A DNA stretch of 64,000 bases from contig CALNYZ010000017.1 in the NCBI GenBank assembly GCA_942490945.1, forward strand, positions 310,001 through 374,000, written 5' to 3'. Each line of letters begins with the position of its first letter. The first letter of the stretch is position 1. Below, piece after piece: positions 42,769-52,049 of the stretch. The position numbers and the translations under genes are program-made. Origin of the DNA: CALNYZ01 sp942490945. GTDB lineage: Bacteria; Pseudomonadota; Gammaproteobacteria; UBA6429; Thiohalophilaceae. The notes under the pieces were generated by a model. That model saw only the letters and a program-made list of their open reading frames with translations, ran no database searches and was not told where the DNA came from.

Positions 42769-44922
42769 CTATTTCAATGCGGCGGCGGTTATCATGTTCA
42801 ACTTCGGCTGCAATGCAAGTATGTCTTTGCGTAATTTGTCTGTTGCTTCGGTCGACAATGTCCAGCCAAGTGGTGCATTTTGTCTGGCCTGAAGAACATA
42901 TGTTTCGCCACCATGCTTGCGCAAATATTGTGTCAGTTGATTGCGGACAAAATTTTGTTGCGAGTTTCGTATGCTGCCCAGCGTAGCAACAGGTGCGCCA
43001 ATTTCTGTCAAAAATTCGAGTGGCTTGCCCGTACTATTCACGATTTCACCACCAGTCACCTGGAGTTGCGGATTGTTGATGATATAGAGAACATGAAATC
43101 GTAATCGTTTAAATATCTTGTTGCCCAGTTTATTCTCCAGGTTCTGTACCAGGTCGAGTAACGCCATGGCACCAGTATTATCATGATACCCACCATCGAC
43201 AAGGTGACCCCATACCCTGCCCTTGTCATTTTTCATTGTGCCGGCAGGGCTGACAAAGGTGAATCTGGCGCTATTATGCATTGCCGTGCTGTTTCTTATG
43301 GGCTGCGGCGAATTTGTAAAGTAATCGACCATTTCCGGAAAATCTGCTTGCGGAAACCTGATATTGGAAATAGCTATACGTTTTCCTGTTTCAACCCAGG
43401 TGCTGGTTAAAATTAATGAAGGTAAGTCAATTCGCTGTGGCAGACCATTCTCATTCCAGGTATCGAGAAAGTTATTGGCGAGCTGATTATTTTCAACTAC
43501 CCTTTCCCATGAGGTTTCAAACCCGGATTCCAGTGCGCGCGCCCGGTCAAACGTATTGACTGCTACCGGCAAGAATCGCTGCGCAAGGTCACCGTATAAT
43601 AGTGATGACAATACCGGTGACAGATAATCCTGTTTCAAAATTGTATGCGTGTGACAACCCATAGCGTCAAAACCCGCCAAGGTACATGCAGGCAACTTGT
43701 TTTGCGCCAACAAATTAACATAGACGCCCGTGCCCACACTGCCACCAGATATCCCGCTGAGCGCAAATACATGCTGTGAAAATTTATTATTCAGTTCCTG
43801 TAACTTTGCCAGTAACATGGCAGACCAGTATGCGGCGCGTATACCGCCTCCTTCGGCTGCAACGAGAAATACGGGGTAAGGTTCTTCACTATTTAATGCT
43901 CCCCTTGCTGCCAGCCATTTTTCCATTTGTGCTGCCGGAGTCAAACGGGTATCAGGATTTTTCACCTTGACTGTATCATTGTTTGTCAGAGTACGAATTA
44001 CATGGTTATCATTCCATGAACTGAAAATAACCGCGCAAACAAATAAAATAACAAAAACAGGAAACCGGAATGCGTAACCAAGCACCAGCAGCATATGAGC
44101 AACTGGCAGCCACACTGGTGCCGACATCAAAACAACATTTACAGGCGACAGATTTTGTGCGAATGCAGGTTTGATTGCGAAAATTATGAATACAATTGTT
44201 GAAACGACAAGACTTAGACCAATCAGAAACAAGGCGGGTTTAATCATGACGATGAGTCTTGTAATGTCTTGCTTGTAGTGAACCGGCTGTTCAGCAACAC
44301 GTAACGCACCGATAATGGAATTTACCACGGCAATATTTTGCAGAAAAGAATTCTGCATATGACGATATAACCAGTTGGCAACAGGCCGACGGTACACATA
44401 AAACAGGTACAAAATTACCGACAGCAGACAAAAGACAATTCCATACCGGGTAAGCAAACTGTTAAGTTGTTCGGCATTTATATTGCTTGTATTTGTAGCT
44501 CGCACTTTTAACATTGCCAGCCCGATGAGTAATAGAGGCAAGCTGCCCAATATGCGGGGTACTTGTCGATGCAGGAAATGTGCGAGCCGACAGTGCTCAA
44601 AACGCACAATTTCCGATTCACTCAATCTGTTTACATCAATCAGGGTAATCTCGAGCAAGACACGTGACCAGTACCATGTCATGGTTGCCCAGGCAAAAGC
44701 GGCGGTGAAAAAGATCGTCATCACTAACAAGGGGAAAGCATGTTCTTCCCTGTTAATCAGGTTAATAATTGAATCCAGCCCTTGCGGTGCGAAAATTAAA
44801 TATACGGCAACTAATAAATTAAAAAACAGTCCCACCCGACAAATACTCAATACCCGCGTTAACACCCCGACATTAAAAGCGGTTTTTTCATATATTTCAT
44901 TTATTTTTGTTGAAATTGCCAT
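42769..44922 (-). CDS. Membrane-anchored patatin-like phospholipase
   Basis: 717 residues. The first ~300 residues hold about six hydrophobic segments; residues ~350-700 are a patatin-like hydrolase. GGGIRAA (residues 358-364) forms the oxyanion hole, G-I-S392-G-G is the nucleophile elbow, and DGGYHDN gives the Asp of the Ser-Asp dyad. It is expected to hydrolyse lipid acyl esters at the inner membrane, with the catalytic part on the side set by six spans (cytoplasmic if the N-terminus is inside). AGGGAG precedes the ATG. A single gene. Confidence 0.88.
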   Translation of the reverse strand: MAISTKINEIYEKTAFNVGVLTRVLSICRVGLFFNLLVAVYLIFAPQGLDSIINLINREEHAFPLLVMTIFFTAAFAWATMTWYWSRVLLEITLIDVNRLSESEIVRFEHCRLAHFLHRQVPRILGSLPLLLIGLAMLKVRATNTSNINAEQLNSLLTRYGIVFCLLSVILYLFYVYRRPVANWLYRHMQNSFLQNIAVVNSIIGALRVAEQPVHYKQDITRLIVMIKPALFLIGLSLVVSTIVFIIFAIKPAFAQNLSPVNVVLMSAPVWLPVAHMLLVLGYAFRFPVFVILFVCAVIFSSWNDNHVIRTLTNNDTVKVKNPDTRLTPAAQMEKWLAARGALNSEEPYPVFLVAAEGGGIRAAYWSAMLLAKLQELNNKFSQHVFALSGISGGSVGTGVYVNLLAQNKLPACTLAGFDAMGCHTHTILKQDYLSPVLSSLLYGDLAQRFLPVAVNTFDRARALESGFETSWERVVENNQLANNFLDTWNENGLPQRIDLPSLILTSTWVETGKRIAISNIRFPQADFPEMVDYFTNSPQPIRNSTAMHNSARFTFVSPAGTMKNDKGRVWGHLVDGGYHDNTGAMALLDLVQNLENKLGNKIFKRLRFHVLYIINNPQLQVTGGEIVNSTGKPLEFLTEIGAPVATLGSIRNSQQNFVRNQLTQYLRKHGGETYVLQARQNAPLGWTLSTEATDKLRKDILALQPKLNMITAAALK

Positions 44923-45098
44923 AACATTCTCCCTGTCTAATTTTGATTAGCTTTCATATGAGATGATCTGCTACAAACTTAAAAACGGATTTAATATGCA
45001 CTGAGAATAACAACAACAGTCCGCATACGTTTCTTCCCCTGAACAATAGCAGTCGGGATTATTTTAATAAATAGTATACAATTTTTTTTGCCGGATTA

Positions 45099-45974
45099 TC
45101 AGGCCACAAGAATCAAGGCAACGCCCGCAACCACGACACTGCCCGCAAATATGTTTCGTAGTTTACTTTGCTCATTGAATAGCCAGATACCATATAAAAT
45201 GCCAAAAATCAGACTGGTTCGTTTAACGGCAAGCATATATGCCACTTCAACACGCGATAAAGCAATAAAATGTGTCATTATCATCAATGCCATACATCCG
45301 CCAATTAATAAATAGGGCACGCGCAATGTTCGCGGTACAGATAATTCGACTGGTCTGGCCAGCAAAACAACAAGTAACAATGTAATGCCTATAATTACAT
45401 AATAAAATGCACCAAAACTCAGCGGTGTCGCAAACGACATGGCTTTTTTACCCAGCACACTGGTAATGCCATAGATTGTTGCAACAATCAGCATATAGCG
45501 CGAGCCAGGCTCATAGGCAAGCGCAGTAAATGGTCGCAGCCAAAGCCGACTTGCCGTGAGTTTTGCCTTGTTAAAATTAAGCACATAGGTACCCGACATA
45601 ACAAGCATAATTCCCACTAAACCTTTGGCGCTAATATGTTCGTTCAATACCACGAACCCCAGGATTGCACTGAATACCGGTGTAAACGCAAGATACGGCA
45701 AGGTAAGATATAAAGGGCTCTGTCGAATTGCCTTTACATAGAGCCACATGGCACAAAGCTCTAACACAACCAGGATTATCATATATCCCCAAAACACTGT
45801 TGGAACAGGTGGTAACGGGAATATATATACAACAGGAAGCAGCAATAATCCTGGCATAGCAAAACGAGCCAGCATCATTTTGGTTTCGCTTACATCTGAC
45901 AAATAATATTTTGACAGCGCGTCTGCGGTTGCAAACGACAGCGCGCAGACAAGTGTGAGTGGCAGCCATTCCAT
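45099..45974 (-). CDS. EamA/DMT-superfamily transporter
   Basis: 291 residues with ten hydrophobic segments in two five-helix halves, each with the EamA repeat: YLTLPYLAFTPVFSAILGFVVLNEHIS near the middle, and VEVAYMLAVKRTSLIFGILYGIWLFNE in the second half. It is a drug/metabolite-type exporter of the inner membrane; the substrate cannot be inferred. Start ATG at 45974. Stands alone between the patatin gene and the HsbR-like gene. Confidence 0.9.
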   Translation of the reverse strand: MEWLPLTLVCALSFATADALSKYYLSDVSETKMMLARFAMPGLLLLPVVYIFPLPPVPTVFWGYMIILVVLELCAMWLYVKAIRQSPLYLTLPYLAFTPVFSAILGFVVLNEHISAKGLVGIMLVMSGTYVLNFNKAKLTASRLWLRPFTALAYEPGSRYMLIVATIYGITSVLGKKAMSFATPLSFGAFYYVIIGITLLLVVLLARPVELSVPRTLRVPYLLIGGCMALMIMTHFIALSRVEVAYMLAVKRTSLIFGILYGIWLFNEQSKLRNIFAGSVVVAGVALILVA

Positions 45975-46151
45975 GGGAGCCTATATTATCAAGTTAGTAT
46001 TTATTGGTCAGTAGATTTATATGATATATTGCAGACAGCCATAAAAAACAGGCAGTGTAGTGTGTAATATGTTGAGTTAGTGTTGTTTGAATCCGCATAA
46101 AATTTAAAGCACAGGTTTCTTATGCTTGAACACAACCTGATGAGTACGTGA

Positions 46152-47888
46152 TTATAATTTATAAATTACTTCAACTTTGTTGCCGCAACCATGATACTGG
46201 ACTGATTCACATATTTCCATTATCAGTTTGACCCCACGGCCAGACATCTGAACATTACTTTCAAATTCATTGTGGTCACGACTAAAATCAAAACCATTTC
46301 CACTATCGGTTAGTTCAATTTTCAGAATATTTTTGCCTTTTAATGACACTAATTTGGAAATATGAAATTCAATTGTTCCATCAGTCAGCGTGTCGAGTCG
46401 ATTTTCCCGGTTATCCATATACTCCATGAATCCATCGGGATTTGATTTCAGCTGTGAATCAAGTTTCAATACACCATGGTCGAGTGCATTAACATACAAC
46501 TCCGTTAATATAAGAAACAGATTTTGTCTGTGTGCTGTAACGTCAAAAAGATCCTGCAATTGCGAAAGCACAATCGGCACAGGATCCACAGACTTTAATG
46601 CCGCAGCATTCATTCTGTATTGCCATTCCCATTCAATGGTGGTTGTGATTTCAGTGCCGGAGGAAGATTCTTCTGCTTTGGTCTTTTTTTCCTTTTGCCT
46701 GGATACCTGTTCATTTGCCAGTTGTGCCGAACAGGGAATGACAACAAGACTGATATCATCAAGTTGCTCCTGACCACCAATAAACACATTAATTTCTTCC
46801 TCGATGTGATGTATTACATTTTTGTTATTATTCTGTTTTATGCATGTTATTAAACGGTCAAGGCCATACATTTCACCCTGTTTATTATTTGCTTCGATTA
46901 CACCATCTGTTAACACGAATATATTATCGTCAGAAGCAAGGTCCACGTGCGCCATGGTCGAGTCATCGATATTATCCAGTATACCCAGCGCCAGATGGTT
47001 TGCAGGGAAAGTCGCCCGAACTTCACCATGCCTGACTACCATGAGATCCGGTAATCCACCGTTCCAGATATAAGCTGTTTTCATATCGGCAGATAAGGAC
47101 ACCGCACATAAGGCAAGAAACTTGTCTGCCGGTAAGAGTTGATACAGCTTGCTGTTCATTTCTGTAAGTATACTCGGCAGGGTAAAGCCCTTCCTTGCCA
47201 TGGTACGAAATATAGACGACGCCGGTAATGCACCTATTGATGCAACCAACCCATGACCGGTAAAATCACCAAGCAGGACGAACAACTCGCCAGACGGGCT
47301 TCGCTCTGACATCATGATATCACCGCTGAACGTCACCGCAGGCCACAAAATGGTTTGCAATTTGTCCATTTCTACATTCGCAGCCATCACGACTTCACTA
47401 AAGACTGCCTCGGCTATTTCTTCATCGTGCAGCAAAATTTCATGTTGTTTTTTTACTGTACGGTGTAAATCACGTACTCGCTCAATCGCTTCAATGCGTG
47501 CCTTCAACAAGGTGTGACTAAATGGCTTGGTAAGGAAGTCATCACCACCTGCTTCAATACATTTTGCCAACTCTTCTTCACTGGTTATTGCTGTAAGGAA
47601 TATTATTGGAACAAAATTAGCTCCACTCAGTTTTTTAATCTCACGCGCAGCCTGATAGCCGTCTATTTCAGGCATCATAACGTCCATGAAAATAATATCG
47701 GGTGAAGATGCTGTAAATATTTCTATCGCTTCCTTGCCGTTTTTGGCCTGCACCACATCGTAGCCACTTTTTTGCAAAAGTGCCTGAAGTATCATGCGGT
47801 TTACAGTCTCATCATCTACGACAAGGGCAATGCCTTTTGATGTGATCGGGGTGTTTGCCGGATATTTCTCGGCAATGCTACTTGTCAA
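46152..47888 (-). CDS. Response regulator with PP2C phosphatase and serine-kinase (HATPase) domains, HsbR-like
   Basis: About 578 residues in three domains. Residues ~15-140: CheY receiver with ALVVDDETVNRM and phospho-Asp in IIFMDVMMPEIDGYQ. Residues ~175-390: SpoIIE/PP2C phosphatase (GDIMMSERSPSGELFVLLGDFTGHG, DDISLVVI). Residues ~430-578: RsbW-like HATPase (ELYVNALDHGVLK, DSGNGFDFS, GRGVKLI). It would dephosphorylate or phosphorylate the adjacent STAS protein, as HsbR does with HsbA in Pseudomonas. The start is TTG at 47888 with AAGGTG 6 nt upstream, inside the end of the STAS gene. Confidence 0.88.
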   Translation of the reverse strand: MTSSIAEKYPANTPITSKGIALVVDDETVNRMILQALLQKSGYDVVQAKNGKEAIEIFTASSPDIIFMDVMMPEIDGYQAAREIKKLSGANFVPIIFLTAITSEEELAKCIEAGGDDFLTKPFSHTLLKARIEAIERVRDLHRTVKKQHEILLHDEEIAEAVFSEVVMAANVEMDKLQTILWPAVTFSGDIMMSERSPSGELFVLLGDFTGHGLVASIGALPASSIFRTMARKGFTLPSILTEMNSKLYQLLPADKFLALCAVSLSADMKTAYIWNGGLPDLMVVRHGEVRATFPANHLALGILDNIDDSTMAHVDLASDDNIFVLTDGVIEANNKQGEMYGLDRLITCIKQNNNKNVIHHIEEEINVFIGGQEQLDDISLVVIPCSAQLANEQVSRQKEKKTKAEESSSGTEITTTIEWEWQYRMNAAALKSVDPVPIVLSQLQDLFDVTAHRQNLFLILTELYVNALDHGVLKLDSQLKSNPDGFMEYMDNRENRLDTLTDGTIEFHISKLVSLKGKNILKIELTDSGNGFDFSRDHNEFESNVQMSGRGVKLIMEICESVQYHGCGNKVEVIYKL

Positions 47889-48177
47889 ATTTGAACACCT
47901 TGTCAAAATTTGCAATCGTCAATACACGCTCCACTTCCTGATTCGGTTTTTCAATTATAACCTTGCCATTCTCGGCATGCTTTTTTAACAACAGTAACAT
48001 TCCAAGCGCGGAGCTATCGAGATATTCTGTGCCGCTCAGGTTAACCCGATATTCAATGTCGTTTGGTTGATCCTTGTAGGCTTCACGAAATGCCTTGTGC
48101 AAGGAAAAGTCAAATCGACCGTCTATTTTAAAAGTTACTGTTTTACCATCACCAGATGAATTAATTGCTATTCCCAT
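47878..48177 (-). CDS. STAS-domain anti-sigma-factor antagonist (HsbA-like)
   Basis: 99 residues, one STAS domain: VTFKIDGRFDFSLHKAFREAY, EYRVNLSGTEYLDSSALGMLLLL with the Ser expected to be phosphorylated (DSSALG), and the closing RVLTIANFDKVF. Phosphorylation state would decide which partner it binds. AAAGGAG precedes the ATG. The 3' end overlaps the start of the receiver/PP2C/kinase gene by 11 bp, so they are translationally coupled, and it follows the chemoreceptor gene by 30 bp. Confidence 0.93.
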   Translation of the reverse strand: MGIAINSSGDGKTVTFKIDGRFDFSLHKAFREAYKDQPNDIEYRVNLSGTEYLDSSALGMLLLLKKHAENGKVIIEKPNQEVERVLTIANFDKVFKFDK

Positions 48178-48207
48178 TGTATTCTCCTTTCTTTTGCTTG
48201 TTACTTA

Positions 48208-49425
48208 CTAAAATAAATCCACAGCACCGGTGTCAAGATTTTTCTGCCCGGCCACGCGTTTGTTTGTGTTGGCCCATTTTTCGGTTATATCATCAAGCCC
48301 CATACGCAAACTTTCTACAAATGCCAGCGTGCCTAACTGGCTATCAACATTTTCCATTATTCTGTTTATATCTACTGAGTAGGAATATAATTCCTGGTTT
48401 ACATTGCGCAATACTTTTACATGAGAAAAAAGGTCATCCAGTTTTTGTCTGGCGATATCTTCAAATTGCAAAACCCTGACGGTATTACCAACTGTGTTGT
48501 TCATCTCTTCACCTATACCGGATATTTGCTGAATTTTTTCAGAATAATACTTATTCATACTTTCAACTGCTTTCAATGCATCGTTTACGCGTTCCTTGGC
48601 AAGTATGGTTTGACTAATATCCGTAGATGCCATGTCATTGACTGTCAGGTTGACAACGGCAATGGAGTCTTTCGCCTTGCATATTTGTTCGCGTATTTGA
48701 TCATTAAAACTGGCGGAACGCGCCGAAAGATTTCGTACTTCGTCTGCGACGACAGCAAAGCCTCTACCTGCCTCTCCGGCACGTGCTGCTTCGATCGCTG
48801 CATTCAATGCCAACAGGTTTGTTTGATCAGCAATTGACTTTGAGTCTTCAAGCAAACTGAAAATACCGTCCAGCAACTCGACCATATCATTGATCTTGTG
48901 CGCGACATCAATACTTTGTGAGCTGACGTTTGTCAGTGTAGAAAACATGTCATCGACAAATGTTGCGGTTTGTTTGGTGAAATCATTAAGGTCAATACGT
49001 TCTTGATTGCTACTGTTGGACGTCTTGTTGATAATGCTGGTTACCAGTTCTGACTGGCTACCTGAAATCTGGTTCATTTTACCAAAACCAGCAGCCAACC
49101 CATTGACCGCTTCACCGAGAAGGCTCTGTACCTGCCGGACATCTTCTTCAAATTTGGTTATTTCAGTACAGTATTCCTGGTCGAGTTTATTCAGAATCAC
49201 ACTCAGGTTATGAGCTGTATCCCTGGAATGATTGTCTGATAGTGTGGTTTTATTCGTCGGGATGTTGTTATGACGAAGCCACAAAATAAACATGGCCAGA
49301 GAAAATACCTGTATTCCCCATCGAATATAATGGTTGAAAGCAAAATATTCCGCCAAGATCAAACCAGCTATACCTGCAATGGAGAGCCAGCCTGACACCG
49401 GAACCGAACGCAAAAAATTCCCCAA
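48208..49425 (-). CDS. Methyl-accepting chemotaxis-type receptor without sensor domain
   Basis: 405 residues. Two hydrophobic segments at the N-terminus (LSIAGIAGLILAEYFAF and WGIQVFSLAMFILWL) have only a very short loop between them, so there is no periplasmic sensor domain. The cytoplasmic part is a signalling coiled coil with the invariant hairpin tip DQTNLLALNAAIEAARAGE and GRGFAVVADEVRNLSARS. No HAMP domain is evident. The start is TTG at 49425 preceded by AGGAG. First gene of the operon with the STAS and HsbR-like genes, so it probably feeds that partner-switching module. Confidence 0.85.
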   Translation of the reverse strand: MGNFLRSVPVSGWLSIAGIAGLILAEYFAFNHYIRWGIQVFSLAMFILWLRHNNIPTNKTTLSDNHSRDTAHNLSVILNKLDQEYCTEITKFEEDVRQVQSLLGEAVNGLAAGFGKMNQISGSQSELVTSIINKTSNSSNQERIDLNDFTKQTATFVDDMFSTLTNVSSQSIDVAHKINDMVELLDGIFSLLEDSKSIADQTNLLALNAAIEAARAGEAGRGFAVVADEVRNLSARSASFNDQIREQICKAKDSIAVVNLTVNDMASTDISQTILAKERVNDALKAVESMNKYYSEKIQQISGIGEEMNNTVGNTVRVLQFEDIARQKLDDLFSHVKVLRNVNQELYSYSVDINRIMENVDSQLGTLAFVESLRMGLDDITEKWANTNKRVAGQKNLDTGAVDLF

Positions 49426-49586
49426 GTTTGTGTACTCCTGATTACCGCTTAGCCTTATTTGACTGTAATAACGGCAATCAGCACGTTAACTTTAACCTTA
49501 TATATAGTAATAAGGTGAAAACCGGTGACTGTTATTTTATAATATATTTATAATAATCAATAAGTTATATTATATTTTTGTTGCGC

Positions 49587-49757
49587 TTATTGAGTCTGTT
49601 TTGACAGTTGCGCCTGCTTGATAACCGTGGTGTTTGTAGAAGAATTTGAAGACTTTGCCTTTTGCTCTGGTAAATTATTCGCGATGATAATTATCACAAG
49701 CCACATCAGGGCAATGATAATAAGTCGATTTGTAACTACCCGTTGCATTGTTCTCAT
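49587..49757 (-). CDS. Small single-span membrane protein (56 residues)
   Basis: A 56-codon frame. The N-terminus is basic (MRTMQRVVTNR), then LIIIALMWLVIIIIA forms one hydrophobic span, then a Ser/Thr/Lys/Gln-rich tail that would lie in the periplasm. A very strong Shine-Dalgarno run (GGGAGGGAG) precedes the ATG. It lies upstream of the chemoreceptor gene, 161 bp away on the same strand. No homologue recognised. Coding is supported by the ribosome site and membrane-protein-like composition. Confidence 0.6.
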   Translation of the reverse strand: MRTMQRVVTNRLIIIALMWLVIIIIANNLPEQKAKSSNSSTNTTVIKQAQLSKQTQ

Positions 49758-50193
49758 TTTCATCTCCCTCCCTGTATATTAAAGTGTAAAAGTAGAGTGA
49801 TTGAGAGCTTCAGTGTATTGAGAATGACATCGTCAGTCTGTCAGCAAAGTATGAAGTTGCTGTAGGCAGAGCCCTACAATAATCAGACATCCTGTATAAA
49901 TTTCAGTGGTTTACGCGTATCTGTGGCCGTACAGGCTTGTTATCTATAGCCATACGGGAACAACTCATAGAGGAAATTTCGGGTAGCCAGGTCTTTATCC
50001 GACTTGAAACAGGACTGTCAGTGCATGAAGGCTTTTGTTTCAGAATAGTTATATTTGTAGTCGTCGCACATAACAGTTTTTGAGGTCACCAACTGCGCTT
50101 GTCTGTCAATTTCACAAATATCTGCCAGTCTAGCCGACACATCATTGTCCAGCTGGATAGCTTTGTCATTTACTACCGACTTATGACTCTGTA
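49758..50193. other. Intergenic region downstream of the nitrate operon, with a protein-like frame broken by TGA
   Basis: 436 bp with no confident gene. On the minus strand one frame is open from ~50236 to a TGA at 50018-50020 and, after it, to a TAA at 49940-49942. The translation has balanced composition (for example ADICEIDRQAQLVTSKTV and KDLATRNFLYELF) but no ATG start, so it may be a decayed gene. A short dyad TGTAGG / CCTACA stands at 49861-49877. No clear terminator for the nitrate operon was found. Confidence 0.4.
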
Positions 50194-52026
50194 TTAATGT
50201 GGCAACACACCCGTTTGTGGCATGTTCGCCAGACCCGTTTCGCGGGCATGCGCTTCAAAACCCTTATTGCGCCAGAAAAATGCGCCCGGCATGGTGGTCG
50301 GTATTACCAAAACATAAAACAAGGCGCGACCAAAAATTGCGCTGGTCAGTATTGATAGACTCAGCACCACACCCATAATGGCGCCCCACACGCCACTCAA
50401 ACCATAAATACTCACCAGCGCGACGGCGAACAGATTCACTGTTAGGAGAGTATTTCGAAACAGGTACGACTTACCAAAGGTTGTAGTCTGCTCATAATGC
50501 GATACCGCGCCTTCGCTATGACTATGCTTCAAATCACGTGCATGAAAGAGTAAACCCACCGCTTCCAGAAATAAACCAACAAAAACGATTTTCATACTGA
50601 CACTCAGCAACTCGCTGGCGACAGCAAGTCCCTGCATGATGCTGCTGGTTATCACGACCAGTAAGCCGCCAATCACTAATGCGCTGGCAAGAAAACTCGA
50701 ACCGGTCTGCCAGTGATTCCAGTAAGGCCGCGCCGGTATACGATACAGCTTATACATATAGTAAAAACCACCAATACCGCCAATAATCGCAGCGATGGCA
50801 GCCAGACCTTGCAAGATTGCCGCAATGCCCAGGTCATAATGATTATTTACCAAGCCGAACAAGGCATACCCCGCCAGACCGGTAAAGAATAACGACACCC
50901 CGGCTATCTCACGACTTACTGGCGACAAACGCCAGTTATAAAAGCCTCGATAGAAACGCTGTGGCTTGCCAAGATGTAAGTTTAATTTCGCCAGGCCAAA
51001 ACTTAATAACACCAGCATGACGATCATTAATGGTGTGAAACTCGCGGATACAACCGTCGCTGCCTCTGACAATCCCATCGCCTTGCCGAATGAACTTAAC
51101 ATCAGGATTATAAAAAAGGCACCTATCACTGCCTGCGCACTAAGCGTAAAGGCAATGTGTGCATTCTCATGTGAGGTAAGTAATTTTTTCAGGTTCCAGT
51201 ATTTTTTTGTCGACTTACGTTGCTCATCCAGCATCGGCTCGTACTCACCGGTTGCATCGTTACGATGATACTTCATGACGGTGGCATCCGTACGTGACAT
51301 ATCCTTCGGCAAGGTTTTGGTTTGTTGAAAACGTATATTCGGACGGGTTATCTCGGGTGATGGAAAACCGGGTATTGAGGTTTTGACCTGATCACGATTC
51401 TCAGGTGTGGTTTCAATCACACCAAAATCCAGCGCCCCTGCCAGACAGGCAGATGCACAGGCCGGTTTTAGTCCGGCTTCGAGTCTGTCGACACACATAT
51501 TGCATTTATGCACATGACCTTTTTCGGTATCCAGTTGCGGCGCGTTGTAGGGGCATACCCAGGTGCAATAACCGCAGCCAAAACAAATATCCGGGTCTTG
51601 CAATACTGCACCGTACTCGGCATATTTTGTGTAGGCACGTGTCGGACAACCTTTCAGACATACCGGGTCATCACAATGGTTACACGCCATAGAGATATTT
51701 AAACGGGTATAACTCGGATAGGTGCCGCCTTCGACATAACCCACGGCGCGATACGCCAGATAAGGTGGCAAGTCGTTCTTCTCGCTGCAGGCTGATTCAC
51801 AGGCATGACAAGAGATACAATTATCCGCGTTAAAATAAAAGCCGTGCTGTTTATAACGATCGGGATTGTCGCTAACACTGCTGTCACCATTAATATTCAA
51901 ACTTTTACCGGCAAGATTGCCAAACTCTACCGACAGATCGATTTTTTGACCATACTGATTGGTGTCCGGTGCTTGCGCTTTCGGTAAGAATACGTAATTC
52001 GGTTCGTCTTCGCGTACTTTAAACAT
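50194..52026 (-). CDS. DmsB-DmsC fusion: four-cluster ferredoxin joined to membrane anchor
   Basis: 610 residues. Residues ~60-200 carry 16 Cys in four [4Fe-4S] motifs: Cys70/73/76/80, 115/118/123/127, 148/151/154/158, 175/178/190/194, as in DmsB. Residues ~290-600 hold about eight transmembrane segments like DmsC, which binds menaquinol. No Tat or Sec signal is present. It starts 23 bp after the nitrate reductase gene and is its likely electron donor: quinol to Fe-S clusters to molybdenum site. Classical assimilatory reductases use ferredoxin or NADH, so this fused anchor is unusual. Last gene of the operon. Confidence 0.9.
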   Translation of the reverse strand: MFKVREDEPNYVFLPKAQAPDTNQYGQKIDLSVEFGNLAGKSLNINGDSSVSDNPDRYKQHGFYFNADNCISCHACESACSEKNDLPPYLAYRAVGYVEGGTYPSYTRLNISMACNHCDDPVCLKGCPTRAYTKYAEYGAVLQDPDICFGCGYCTWVCPYNAPQLDTEKGHVHKCNMCVDRLEAGLKPACASACLAGALDFGVIETTPENRDQVKTSIPGFPSPEITRPNIRFQQTKTLPKDMSRTDATVMKYHRNDATGEYEPMLDEQRKSTKKYWNLKKLLTSHENAHIAFTLSAQAVIGAFFIILMLSSFGKAMGLSEAATVVSASFTPLMIVMLVLLSFGLAKLNLHLGKPQRFYRGFYNWRLSPVSREIAGVSLFFTGLAGYALFGLVNNHYDLGIAAILQGLAAIAAIIGGIGGFYYMYKLYRIPARPYWNHWQTGSSFLASALVIGGLLVVITSSIMQGLAVASELLSVSMKIVFVGLFLEAVGLLFHARDLKHSHSEGAVSHYEQTTTFGKSYLFRNTLLTVNLFAVALVSIYGLSGVWGAIMGVVLSLSILTSAIFGRALFYVLVIPTTMPGAFFWRNKGFEAHARETGLANMPQTGVLPH

Positions 52027-52049
52027 CTTGTTGATAACCTGTTTGAAAA

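Noticed and set aside
50018..50190. Selenocysteine insertion at the TGA downstream of the DmsBC gene
   Set aside because: No start codon, no recognisable selenoprotein motif and no convincing hairpin directly after the TGA; a decayed gene is simpler.
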